From Portulaca oleracea (Eukaryota; Streptophyta; Magnoliopsida; Caryophyllales; Portulacaceae): 64,000 nt of DNA. The stretch spans positions 21,610,867 to 21,674,866 of the forward strand of contig CM055882.1 of assembly GCA_029582165.1 (NCBI GenBank), written 5' to 3'. Made by a program: the position numbers and the translations under genes. Each line of letters starts with the position of its first letter. Position 1 is the stretch's first letter. Of this stretch, positions 11,340 to 22,343 are shown piece after piece. The notes beneath the pieces are model-generated. The model worked only from the letters and a program-made list of their open reading frames with translations, was not told the DNA's origin and searched no databases.

Positions 11340-12450
11340 TGTGTCATAGTTGGGTTGTTTCCTGAGTCTAGGTGTCTTACATGAGTCTTAGTTTTAGAGT
11401 CTGCATGTAAATATCTTTCAGCCTTTAGAAAGTCTCTTACAAGGTCGTGTCATATTTGAGTCTTTTCTTAAGTCAATATGTGTGTTTTGTTTTTGAAAGT
11501 CTAAACTAAGGTCATGGGTGAGTCTTTGGTTTAGGTCATAAGTGAGTCTTTTCCTTGGTTAATGTGTGTTTGTATTTTTTAGGAAGTCCTGTATGAACCC
11601 ATGTCATGGGCGAGTCTTTGTTCTAGAGTCAGGATATGCATGTCTTTTTCTTTAGATAGTATCATATAAGGTCTAGGATGAATCTTTGTGTTAGTGTCTG
11701 CATGTAAGAGTCTTGCATTCTTTAGAAAGCATCATATAAGGTCTAGAAGAATCTTTGTGTTAGTGTCTACATGTAAGTGTCTTGCATTCTTTAAAAAGCA
11801 TCATATAAGGTCTATAATGAATCTTTGTGTTAGTGTCTGCATGTAAGTGTCTTGCATTCATTATAAATCATCATATAAGAACAGGATGGGTATTTGTGTT
11901 AGTGTCTTGCATTCTTTAGGAGGTCTCATACACGTTCGTAGGGCATGTTAACCCATGTCATAGGTGAGTCGTTAAGTCTTTTTCTTGAATTAGCATGTAA
12001 GCGTTCGTCGACTCATATAGGTTCATAGGTCATGAAAACCCATGTCATGAACAAGTCTGTGTCTAGAGTCATCATGTAAATATCCGTCTTTTTCTTAAGA
12101 AGTCTAGTGTAAACCTATGTCATGGGTGAGTCTTTTCTCGTGTTGGCATGTCATGTGAGTGTTTGTCTTTTTATTAAGAAGTCTAATGTAAACCCATGTC
12201 ATAAATTAGGATTTTCAGGTCAGCATATAGGCATTTGCACTTTAAGAGGTCTCATATAGAATTTAGGACATGTAGACCCATGTCGTTGGTAAGTCTCTTC
12301 CTTGAGTCGGCATATAGAAGTCTTGCATCCTAGAAAGTCCCATATAGATCAATTAGCTCTTTCAAACCCATGTCCTGGGTGAGTCTCTCCCGAGTCAGCA
12401 TATAGGCGTTTTTTTTTATCTTAGGAAATCCATATAGGTCATTTAGGTCA
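11340..12450 (+). repeat. Degenerate tandem repeat, about 70 bp unit
   Basis: Repeated blocks 'TAGTGTCTGCATGTAAG', 'GTCTTGCATTCTTTA' and 'CATCATATAAGGTCTA' recur about every 70 bp. The array grades into a related form carrying 'AACCCATGTCATGGGTGAGTC'-type blocks. Confidence 0.7.
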
Positions 12451-13900
12451 TGCATGCATTGGGATGGGTTTTCTTCATTTGTCTAGTGTCAAGATCAAGG
12501 CCTAAGCTAACCATAAAAGGAATATTTGGGATGATGGGAAATTCTGCAACTACCATAGATCCCGAAGGAACAACATGGAGAATTGTTAGACTTTGAAGCA
12601 CATGCAGCACAGAGGACCAGACATAACATGGATTCCCCCATACGAGGACAAGGAGAGCACGTCATCAAAGGAGCTCTAGAAGTAGCTATAGTCTTGGTTG
12701 TCAAGCATTTCATGCTCAAAGTCTGTTATAGTCAGTTCTTCATTCATTTCTTTGTTCTTGTTGCTATGTGATCAAACAGAGTTTCGTGCTTGTGTTTTTA
12801 ACTTGAGTTGAGAAGTTCTCTCATCTATCCATCATCCGTGCAAACCAAGTCTGACAAATTTCATTTTCTCTTATCCTTCCATCTTTGTTGTATACCTCAT
12901 TCCTATCTTTTATTTTATCGAATCCAGGGTTTAATTAACGAAAAAAGAAAAACAAAAGAGAAAAACAAAAAAAAAGAAAAAAGAGAGAAGCCAGTCTGCA
13001 CTCATCAAGCAGGCTGGGCAAAAGGAGAGAAGACCAAAATCATCAATCTCTTAAAAATGGACATCTCTATGCTCCTAGACCAGCAGCTTAACAAAATGTG
13101 TCGAGGATAGGGGGCTTGAACCCAACCTTCATTTCACAACCCATATTACCCCCATCTTTTCATCCAATCCCGACTTACCACCTACCACTCACATCTTTAA
13201 CCTCTCCATCAAACCTCGACCCTTTTCAAACCCTTAACCCAATCCAAAAGGTGTGCTATGACTAAAGGAGAATAGGAGTCAACCCATGAAGAAAGAGTTT
13301 GAAGAAAAAAGAAACCCTTAGCCTTGACCAACCTAGTCATTCTCCTCATGATCAATCCATATCTACCCCAATGCCAAAAGGTGTGTTGTGACTAATGTCA
13401 TCAGAAAGGCGAACAAGAATCAATCTCATGGAGAAGAAAGTCGAAAAAAGAAGCAAAAAAGAAAACAAAAAAAGAGTGAAAAGTGAAAGCAAAAAAAATG
13501 AGCGAGAAAAATGGAGTTCAAAAAAAAAAAGAGAAGTTGAGAGGGAAAGGAAACAAGAAAAAAAGAAGAAAAAAGGGGTTAGAGGAGAATAAGAAGTGAG
13601 AACGCGAAAAACAAGAGTCATGCACACCTCAGAAAGCCTCATCTCAAGCCTTCACCTGCATCATCCATACACCTCAACCTTCTATAACCTTCACAAACCT
13701 TTCATCCATCCATAACCTACATATGAACCCTCAAACCTTCATAACTGCTAAGCCTTCCTCGAGGCACTATCCATCGAAGCTGCGCTAAAAGAACTACGAC
13801 TGGCCTGATTCCACCTCGGATACGTAGGAAAACCTCTTTGAGGCCCGGCCGCTACAAGGAGCATCCTTTGTCCTCAAAATGTTGGTCTTTGAGAGAAGAA
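12451..13900 (+). other. Interior of the Tat/Ogre-like element with purine-rich tracts
   Basis: No gene seen. Lysine/glutamate/arginine-rich frames at 12944-12995 and 13395-13592 are only A/G-rich low-complexity sequence. A block at about 13786-13831 reads AACTACGACTGGCC...GGATACGTAGG, a pattern I associate tentatively with Ogre-type elements. Confidence 0.5.
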
Positions 13901-14065
13901 AAAATAAGAGAGGCTAGCTTGGAATCTCAAGCTAGGCAAAAGGAGAGTGAGAGAATAAGAGAGGCTAGCCTGAAAACCCGTCAGGGCAGGTTAGGCAAAA
14001 GGAGAGTGAGAGAATAAGAGAGGCTAGCTTGAAAACCCACTCGGGCGGGCTAGGCAAAAGGAGAG
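13901..14065 (+). repeat. Three tandem units of about 60 bp
   Basis: Units contain 'AATAAGAGAGGCTAGC', 'GAAAACCC' and 'TAGGCAAAAGGAGAG'. Single related copies occur at 13005-13030 and 14773-14815. Confidence 0.75.
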
Positions 14066-15299
14066 GAAACCCTGGATTTTATCTTTCATCATCTTCAACC
14101 CTCCATCTTCCTTCCGTCAGACTTGGACATCATTCCATAACCATTTCCCAAGAGATGATGTCGTACCTCATTTGACCATCTCTTTAAGACACGATCATTC
14201 TTGAGTGTCTCCCTATCTCATTCATCAATAAACTCTCATCTACCATCCCTTTCAACCCTTTCTCAAGAGATGATGTCTATCCCATTTGACCATCTCTTCT
14301 CCCCTTCAAGACACCATCATTCTTAAGTGTCTCCACATCCCATTCATTAATAAACCTTTGTCAACCAACTTCTTCACCAAGCATCTTCTAACCTTTTCCA
14401 ACCCTTTCATCCCATGTCACCCTTTGAGGACTTTTCAGCTCAGTCATTAATGCAAGTATGAGGCTCTATGTGGCTTACTTCTCAACAAGAGCGAAAGTCG
14501 TTCACATCATATCAACAGCTAACTGGCAACCACGTGATCATGAACAGACTCAGAAACAAGCTACTCTAAATTGGGGGCTCGCGCTACCTGTGTGACATCG
14601 TTCAAGACATTTATCGGAGATAGCTTCAAAGAGGGACACTTACTCCCTATCCTACAAGGTCCTGTATCTTCAATCTCATAGACGTCCTAATAGTGGTCTC
14701 ATCAAGAACAAAAAAGAGAGAGAAAAAAAAAAGAAAAAAGAAGAAAAAAAAGAAAAAAAAAAGAGAAAAGAGGGGCTAACTTGAAAACCCTTTGGGCAAG
14801 TTAGGCAAAAGGAGAGATTGAGACTCACTACTAAGGACTATGCCTTCTCCTATTCCATGGTCCCCATGCCTCATCACGTCAATCCACATCGAAACTGGAG
14901 GCTTGTAAATCTTCGAGGTGCTCTCCAAAGCAGGACAGTGTCATCAAGAGTCTACGCCAAACCGGGGGCTTGTCATACATCAACATTTGCAAGCAATCAA
15001 GGTCATCTACATGATCATTCAAGAAGCACATTCTTCAGGACTATTGCTCTCCATCATTGTTCCCTAGATCGAGACATTACTCATCCTGAATCTTCCTGAA
15101 ATTCCTCACAGGTGGCCTTGACCCTTAGGAAGTCTTAGTCTTAGGAAAGCCTTGTCTTAGAAAATCATTGTCCGAGAAAATCTTTGTCTAAAAATAATCG
15201 GGGATTGTCTGCATGTAGAATTGCATGTGTAGAATATTATAAAGCATCATACGTGTGTCCTGTCTAAGCATAATAGGTTCGCATTGCATCTCAGAGTCA
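14066..15299 (+). other. Interior of the Tat/Ogre-like element, no recognised gene
   Basis: A/G-rich tract at 14706-14815. An open frame of 93 codons at 14818-15099 has no recognisable domain and may be fortuitous. Confidence 0.4.
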
Positions 15300-15970
15300 C
15301 TTTGAGTCAATCTGTCATGTATCGAGTCAGTCTGTCATGCATCGAGTCAATTACATCAAGTTAGTCTGTTGTGCATTGAGTCGATTTGTCATGCATCAAG
15401 TCAATTTTCCGTGCATCAAGTCATATTCGCATCAAGTCGATCTATCATGCGATCTGTTACGCATCAAGTCAATTCCGCATTGAGTCAATTTGTCATGCAT
15501 CAAGTCAATTGTAATGCCTCAAGTCAGTTTGTCATGCATCAAGTCAGTCTATCATGCGTTGAGTCACGATCTATCATACGAGCCGGGCCATTCATGCATC
15601 AAGTCGATGTCGAGTCATGCATCAAGTTAGTATGTTGTGCATTGAGTCGATTTGTCATGCATCAAGTCAATTTGCCGTGCATCAAGTTAGTTTATCATGC
15701 GTTGAGTCAGTTTGTTGTGGATTGAGTCAGTCTGTCATGCATTGAGTCAGTCTGTTGAGCATTGAGTCGGGTTGTCCTGCATCAAGTCAATTTGTCATGC
15801 ATCAAGTCAATTTGTAATGCCTCAAGTCGCTTTCATGCATCGATCATCATGCGTTGAGTCGATCGATCATTATACGAGTCGATTTATGCATGCATCAAGT
15901 CAGTCTGTTGTGTATCGAGTCAGTTTGTCATGTATCAAGTCAGTTTATCGTACATAAAGTCGATAGTCGT
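15300..15970 (+). repeat. Short tandem repeat, about 20 bp unit
   Basis: Variants of GTCAATTTGTCATGCATCAA recur through the interval, alternating with GAGTC...GTTGTGCATT forms. Spacing is a loose 20-21 bp. Units abut directly with no spacers, so this is a minisatellite and not a CRISPR array. Confidence 0.85.
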
Positions 15971-16768
15971 GCATAAATGCATGAGTGCATGCTTGTGTCA
16001 AAAACAAAACAAAATTTGCATTGTTTGTGCAAGAGTTTAGCAGGCTAGTTGCATGCATACCCGCATATCTGAAAATGAAAAAGAAAAAGAAAAAAAAAGA
16101 AGAAAGAAGAAGAAGCAAAGAAGTGTCACATCGTTGCTCCAAGAACGCAACACTAGGGGCTGTTCAAGTCCAATCAGACCGGTCGACATGGTTTTCAATT
16201 ACTGAGAGCAAGATTAGAGTAAATCTCTAATCCAACTCTTGCTGGATAGATTAGCATTCAGTCAAGTCATGCATCATCAACCAGACACGAACGACGCATG
16301 TATCCAACACGATGGACATAATCTTCACTTGACTGATATGGATCAACGACCGGGCGAATCCATTCCCCACAGTGAAAGTTTGGCACCTATGCGCCTGAAG
16401 CAAAATTTGAGGAAAATAAGGGTCATCGGCAAAGTTTTGGTGAAGTTCCTCAGCATCAAGTGTCCATTATTCAGAGCCGCCGGCAGAGCTCGTCACAATC
16501 GCAGTAATAAGAGCCATCAACATTGGGAAAATCCATTGGGCACCATCATCTGCCTCGGGAAAAGCCGTTGGCATCTTCGTCAATCTGCTAGACAGGTAAT
16601 TCTCTGTATCTCCAATCATTGTTCAAAATAATCTGATATTTTGCTTTGGTTTCTATGCAGGGAGTCATCACAGACACCAGGTCGCCACTAAAAAGGAACA
16701 CCGCCATCAAGCTGCCGCATAAAAAGTCGCCAGCTCACAGGTCGCCGATAATGGGACCACCATCACTC
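15971..16768 (+). other. Interior of the Tat/Ogre-like element, unidentified 130-codon frame
   Basis: An open frame at 16239-16631 encodes 130 residues with a basic middle. I recognise no domain. It may be chance or a relic. Confidence 0.3.
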
Positions 16769-17162
16769 AGCTATCGGGAAAGACTGGAATCGACACCGGG
16801 ATAGACCGGGAAAGACTGGAATCGACACCGGGAAAGACCGGAACCGACACCGAGAAAGACTTGAATCGACACCGGGAAAGACTGGGCAAACCGGAAAGAC
16901 TGAATCGACACCGGAAAGATCGAACCGACATCGAAAGACTGGGCACACCGAGAAAGACTGGAATCGACACCGGGAAAGACCGAAACCGACACCGAGAAAG
17001 ACCGGAACCGACACCGGGAAAGACTGGAACCGACAGCAGGAAAGACTGGAACCAATATGGATCGACACCGGGAAAGACTGGAACCGACACCGGGAAAGAC
17101 TGGAATCGACACCGGGAAAGACTGGAATCGACACCGGGAAAGACTGGAAGCGACACTATGAC
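16769..17162 (+). repeat. Minisatellite, 22-bp unit
   Basis: GACTGGAATCGACACCGGGAAA and close variants (AACCGACACCG) are repeated head to tail. They give spurious open frames on both strands. Confidence 0.9.
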
Positions 17163-17363
17163 AGACTAGAAAATTCCATGAACCATCGGCATCATGACCG
17201 ATAACGAGTAGAGCATCATTCTTGCTCGAGATCATCTCAAAGGAGGCGCATGCCGCCCGCAACCTCGACGCAGGACTCAGTTTCCAAAGTGTCAAAATTA
17301 GGCTTTGCAAACCAAAGTCATATCCTCAAACTACTTTGACCTTCGTCCTATTCGGACTCGATC

Positions 17364-17378
17364 AAAGTGGGGGCTCTC
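17364..17378 (+). promoter_or_regulatory. Polypurine tract of the Tat/Ogre-like element
   Basis: AAAGTGGGGGCTCTC directly precedes the 3' LTR, the expected plus-strand priming site. Confidence 0.7.
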
Positions 17379-18886
17379 TGTAGACACCGGAATTTGTACC
17401 GGTATAAAACCCGACTCACCAAAAATATGCAAGCCCAAAATAAATCTGGGATAATTGTTAAACCCCAAATGGGTTTTATTTTTATTCATGGCCTACATAG
17501 AGAAAGCAGACCCAGGCGCGCGCCTCGGCCCAGAATGCCTAAAACCCGCCTAGGGTTTGATCCGGCCCAGAAATTGTTAAAACACACCTGGGGTTTGATT
17601 ATTTTTATGCGCGGCGTCGTTTTACGCCAAGTCAGCGATCCATGTGATGAAATAGTTAAACCCCGCCTAGGTTTTGAAGCAGTTGGCGCCAAAATCTGCA
17701 TGCATGCAATTGGATCCCTTGATCTTTCCCCCCACGTGGTTGACTTTGCCCTTGACCCCATATACCCCGCCTAGGTTTTGATCTTAAATGGCTGATTTTT
17801 TAGGGCATGTCCCTCACTCCTTCACCTATAAATACCCCCTCCATTCCACCTCCATTTCATCAACAATCATCAACAACCATCATCTATTCTACTCTCATTC
17901 TCTCAAATTCTCTTCATAATTCCATTCTTTTATTATCACCATAATCATATTCTTCACTACCATATAACCATCCACACTACACTTTTCCTAAACCATCCAC
18001 ATTTCTCATCCGGGTTTCAAATCAAGGGGCAACTCAAGGGATCGATTTCATCGCCGCTACAACCAAAGCAAGGTTCGGTTCTTTTATTTAAATTATCGTA
18101 TTTAATCATGTAATCCTTGTTTTAAATTCCGTACTTGTACATATTTTGTAAAATAAAACCGCATTGTTTTATATTGCATGCTCTCGAATAATAATTCCGT
18201 GAAATTAATCAAACTTCTGCCCGCTCTCTTTCTTTTCAATGTTGATTTTAGTAGAGTCTGTTCTTATAACTCTTGAATTCGTAACCTTACCCCCGAACTT
18301 AGAAATCGGGTTCGTAGACCTGAGTCTTTCTTTTATTTTATGGTTCGTCGATTTCCTTAAATCGGCTAGCGACTCTTTAATTTTTTATAACTTCGTTTAA
18401 TTATTTAAAGTATTCGATTTCTTACACAAAATTAATTTAAGAAAATGATTTAACTTTTTGTTCAATGCGAAAAAGGGGTTTGGTCCAAGGAGAAAATGGC
18501 TAGAAATTATTAAACCCCAGGAGGGGTTTAGTAATTTCCACCAATTTTGTCCCTGGGCCTGGAATCAAGGGGACCGGCCCAGAATTTGTCAAACCCTAGG
18601 CGGGTTTTGACAAATTCTGGTGGTCCGTTTGCTTCTTGGGCCCTAATTCGTCAATTGGATTAAAATTAAATTATTTGAGATTATTTTTGTGTAATTTCCG
18701 TATAATTTAAATAATAAAAAACGAGTTTGTAAATAAATAAAGTTTTATCATCCCGAAAACGAATTTCGAAAATCAAAATATCCTTATTTAAGGATTAAGA
18801 AACCTTAGTCGACTCCCGATTACAAAATGTAGCACATCCGAGGAAGACATCTCCCCGAACGAGAAGGGAATTTTCCGGGTCCTACA
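17379..18886 (+). repeat. 3' LTR of the Tat/Ogre-like element
   Basis: 1508 bp, TGTAGACACC...CCTACA, followed by the target duplicate GGAGA at 18887-18891. A TATA-like CTATAAATAC lies near 17827. Confidence 0.9.
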
Positions 18887-21164
18887 GGAGAATGTGTTCT
18901 TGATGCCACTCATCTCATCAATTTACTTCCTATGGAAAACTTAAAATGGAAAACTCCTTTTGAATTGTTGTTTAGAAAATCAACTAATTACAAAGATCTA
19001 AGGGTAATTCGTTGTCTATGTTTTGCTAAAAACATGGTCATTCATGAGAAATTTGACCCTCGAGCTAAAAGATGCATTTTCCTTGGTTACACTTTTGGTT
19101 TTAAGGGGTGCAAGTTATTTGATTTAGAAAAAGACATTTTTTTTCACAGTAAAGATGTCATATTTTCAAAAAACAAAAACATTTTTCTTTTTTCACAAAA
19201 ATGCCAGTGATACTCTTAGATCTTCTGGGACCTCTAATCTTGTGCTTCCTAAATGTATACCTCAGCTAAATATTTCTGATGACAATCATATTTCAGAATC
19301 CATTGATGTTCCTGATATTTCTCATATTACTCCCTTTCCTTCTAATATTTCTTCTCATTCTCACAATAACTCTTCTCCATTTCACTTTCACCCTGACAAT
19401 TCTCAGAACTTATTTCCTACTGCTCCTACAACTCAACTTGATCCTAGTCTCACAGCTCCCATTCTCAAGAAATCCACCAGACAAAAATCATTTCCAGCTT
19501 GGATGAAGGATTATGCTTGTCCCTCAGTTTCTCATGTGACACAACCACACGTTTCTGATTCTGCCAATCTTTCTCTACTTAAACCCAATCAATCCTATCC
19601 CTTATTTTCTTTTTCCAATATGGCACATCTATCTTCTTTCTACATTGCCTACTTACTAATGTGTTGCACAATCCTGAACCTAGTAGTTATAATCAAGCTA
19701 AACAACACCCATGATGGGTAGGTAGAAGCAATGAAAAAGGAACTCTCTGCATGTAAACAAAACCACACTTGGTGTCTTATATACTTGCCACAACTAGGAA
19801 AAAAGCTTTAACCTCAAAATGGGTACATAAAACCAAGTATAGGGGTAATGGTACTGTAGAAAGGCATAGGGCAAGGCTTGTTATAAGGGGGTTTGAGCAA
19901 GTCAATGATAAATATTACAAACATAGGTTTTCTCCAATGGTCAAGCTCACTACTGTAATGGTGTTTATTGCTATAGCTATGCCCAAGGCAATTACATCAA
20001 TTGGACATCAATAATGCTTTCTTGCATGGGTTCTTAGATGAAGAGGTGTATATGTTACTTCCTGAGGATATGATTCTGGCAAACCACGTGAAGTTTGTAA
20101 GCTCCAAAGGGCTCATTATGGCCTGAAACAGGCTTCGAAACAGTGGAACATTAAATTGACCAAATTCCTTACTAGTCATGGGTTTATGCAGTCTAGGAGG
20201 GACTACTCTCCTTTTTCCAAGGTCTCTAATGGTCTCTACTTCTTTGTATTAGTCTATGTGGATGACTTGTTGATCACTGGAAATGATATAGTTGTTGTTG
20301 TTGTTGCCTTGACCCTTGAAGACAAATTTACACACAGTCTTTACCATTAAAGATATTGGTCTTGCTAAGTATTTCCTGGGAATTGAAATAGCTCATTCCA
20401 ACATTGGCACATTGTTGAATTAACGCAAATACACTTTGGATATTCTCTCAAATGTTGGTATGACAGGAGTTAAATCTCCCCCTTTTTCTTTGCCTAAAAG
20501 TCTCAAACTGTCAATTGATGATGGTGAACTAATGGATGATCGTAGGAAGTATAGGAGAATGGTTGGCAAGTTGCATATCTAACAATTACCAGACTTGACA
20601 TTTCCTAATATGTTCAGCACCTTAGCCAATTTCTCCAAAACCCAGGATACCTCACTTTGAGGCTGCCTTGGAAATACTCAAATATTTGAAGGGTTCTACG
20701 GACAAGGGTCTTTTCTATCCCAAGAATATATTGGATTCTGTATTTTCCTAGGCTCTTCACTAGTGTTTTGGAAAACTAAAAAGCAGAAAACAGTGGCTAA
20801 ATCATATGCTAAAGCAAAATACAGAAGTATGTCGTCAACCACAACTTCAGAACTTGAATGGATTTATCATCTTTTGCAAGATTTTCATCAACCACCACCC
20901 TATTACTATGTTCTATGACAACCAAGCTGCAATGCATATTGCAGCTAATCTAGTCTTCCATGAGAGGACTAAGCATCTCAACATTGATTTCCATACACAA
21001 GGGATAAGGTCCTTGAGGGCTTTTATTCACACTCAACGTGTATCCTCCCAAGATTAGCGTTGATATCATGATTAAGCCTCTTGATGAGGTACAACATCTC
21101 CATCTCTCTTTAAGGCTTGGATTGCTCGAGTTTCCACCAACCCAATCTTGGAGGGGGGGGGGGA
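18887..21164 (+). pseudogene. Copia-1 pol, right part: integrase end, RT, RNase H (broken)
   Basis: This resumes the Copia-1 frame after the LTR insertion. The integrase C-terminal region (about 18887-19210) shows KRCIFLGY and HSKDVIF. A Ser/Pro-rich linker follows (19155-19560). RT motifs come next in several frames: SKWVHK, VERHRARLV, NAFLHG.LDEEVY (near 20015-20055) and the catalytic YVDDLL (near 20257). RNase H-like sequence reaches 21057 (FYDNQAAMHIA). Numerous stops and frameshifts, and a GTT microsatellite at 20291-20308, show decay. A complete element would encode one gag-pol polyprotein. Confidence 0.85.
21150..21164 (+). promoter_or_regulatory. Polypurine tract of Copia-1
   Basis: A run GGAGGGGGGGGGGGA just before the TGTGAAG start of the LTR. 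Confidence 0.65.
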
Positions 21165-21346
21165 TGTGAAGTTCTTGATTTCAGTTTCAGGTTGTTAGAC
21201 AGTTAGGTTTTCTATTATGGACAGCCAACTATAATAGTCTAGCTACCTTGTAACTCAATGTGTATATATCCCTTGTAATCATTTCTCTCAGTAATACAAT
21301 CAAATATCTCTCTCAATTCCTCTCTTAACATTTCTCTTCTATTACA
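21165..21346 (+). repeat. 3' LTR of Copia-1 (short)
   Basis: It starts TGTGAAGTTC and probably ends TATTACA, about 182 bp. The 5' copy is outside the window, so the end is uncertain; CTTAACA at 21330 is an alternative end. Confidence 0.55.
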
Positions 21347-22343
21347 AGCTTAGTTTTACATAACTATGTATATATTTTTTTTCTAATTATGAGCAGAAAA
21401 AGCTCATGTATTAATAGAATAATTCGCTTATAGTTGATAAATAATATGCGTTTAGATAATTCCTATTCATGACATAGTCATCTACTTGCAAAATATATTC
21501 TCAAATTATGTTCTAATCAATTTCTCGAAGGACACAAACACAACAGTTTTTTCTGATCATTTTTGGGAAAATATATGACACTTTTTCTTCTTATAACTGA
21601 ATCATGCTGGTTTTGACCGGTTCAACCAGTGATCAGGGTCTACTCGTCTAACCCGGTCAAATTGGTCCGACCAATTGGCCTGTTGCAACCAACTTGGTGA
21701 CCAGTTCGAGTTTGACAACATAGTGTGAAAAGACTAAGACTACTTACATCTAAATCCCTGGATCACGCTGAAACATACTTTTTGCCCAGTGGTTGGTATA
21801 GTCTATATGAAAACTACTACTAGTGAATTTAAAGTAAACAATTGGGGTAACAAATGGCCAACTTAAACATCTATATCAAACCACCATGATATAATCGCAA
21901 ACAATTGCGGTAACAAAATGTTCAACATGAAGAAAGACTATTTGACCAATGAAAAAACCCAAGTCTACCATGCTGAATTGATGATGTACTAGCACTGCCA
22001 ATTCGAGCCTGCTTCCATTTCATTCACTTTCAACCGACAAGTTGATCAGCAATACATGGATCAATTCCTCAATCATTGACTATAACGTAGAGGGGCAAAG
22101 GAGGAGGATAAATGTTCATCGTTTGGATATAGGGTATTATGCCTTCCTATACGTAAGCTTTACGAGTTTCAGCATCACCTCCTCATGTACAAATTGTATA
22201 ACACATTTTTACTAAACTTGCCAAAGATTCATGCTTTGGTAGTGTGTTTGACATATGAACAGTAAAGGCTCAATAAGAGCTTGATGCTGCTTTTTCTAAG
22301 CTAATTCGCCTATAGCTATGTACAGAAAACTTAGCATATGCAA
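21347..22343. other. Intergenic sequence, likely including the 3' UTR of the next gene
   Basis: No gene or repeat recognised. The minus-strand gene ending at 22344 should have its 3' UTR here. Confidence 0.4.

Larger units (their letters stand above)
4530..18886 (+). mobile_element. Tat/Ogre-like LTR retrotransposon without gag-pol (large non-autonomous element)
   Basis: Two LTRs of about 1.5 kb (TGTAGACACC...CCTACA) flank an 11.3-kb interior and are bordered by the 5-bp duplicate GGAGA. The primer site is complementary to the 3' end of plant tRNA-Arg(ACG), the primer known for Ogre-type Ty3/gypsy elements. A G-rich polypurine tract precedes the 3' LTR. I find no gag, protease, RT, RNase H or integrase motif in the interior. 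It holds tandem repeats, GA-rich tracts and one nested retroelement. Assignment to the Tat/Ogre lineage rests on the primer site and LTR style, not on coding domains. Confidence 0.85.

Noticed and set aside
13352..13642. Lys/Glu-rich or Phe/Ser-rich protein
   Set aside because: A/G-rich low-complexity DNA read in both directions; no domain.
15300..15970. CRISPR-like array
   Set aside because: No spacers: units abut directly, vary freely, and the genome is a plant.
16763..17310. Long open frames of 102-179 codons on both strands
   Set aside because: They come from a 22-bp minisatellite whose unit lacks stops in several frames.
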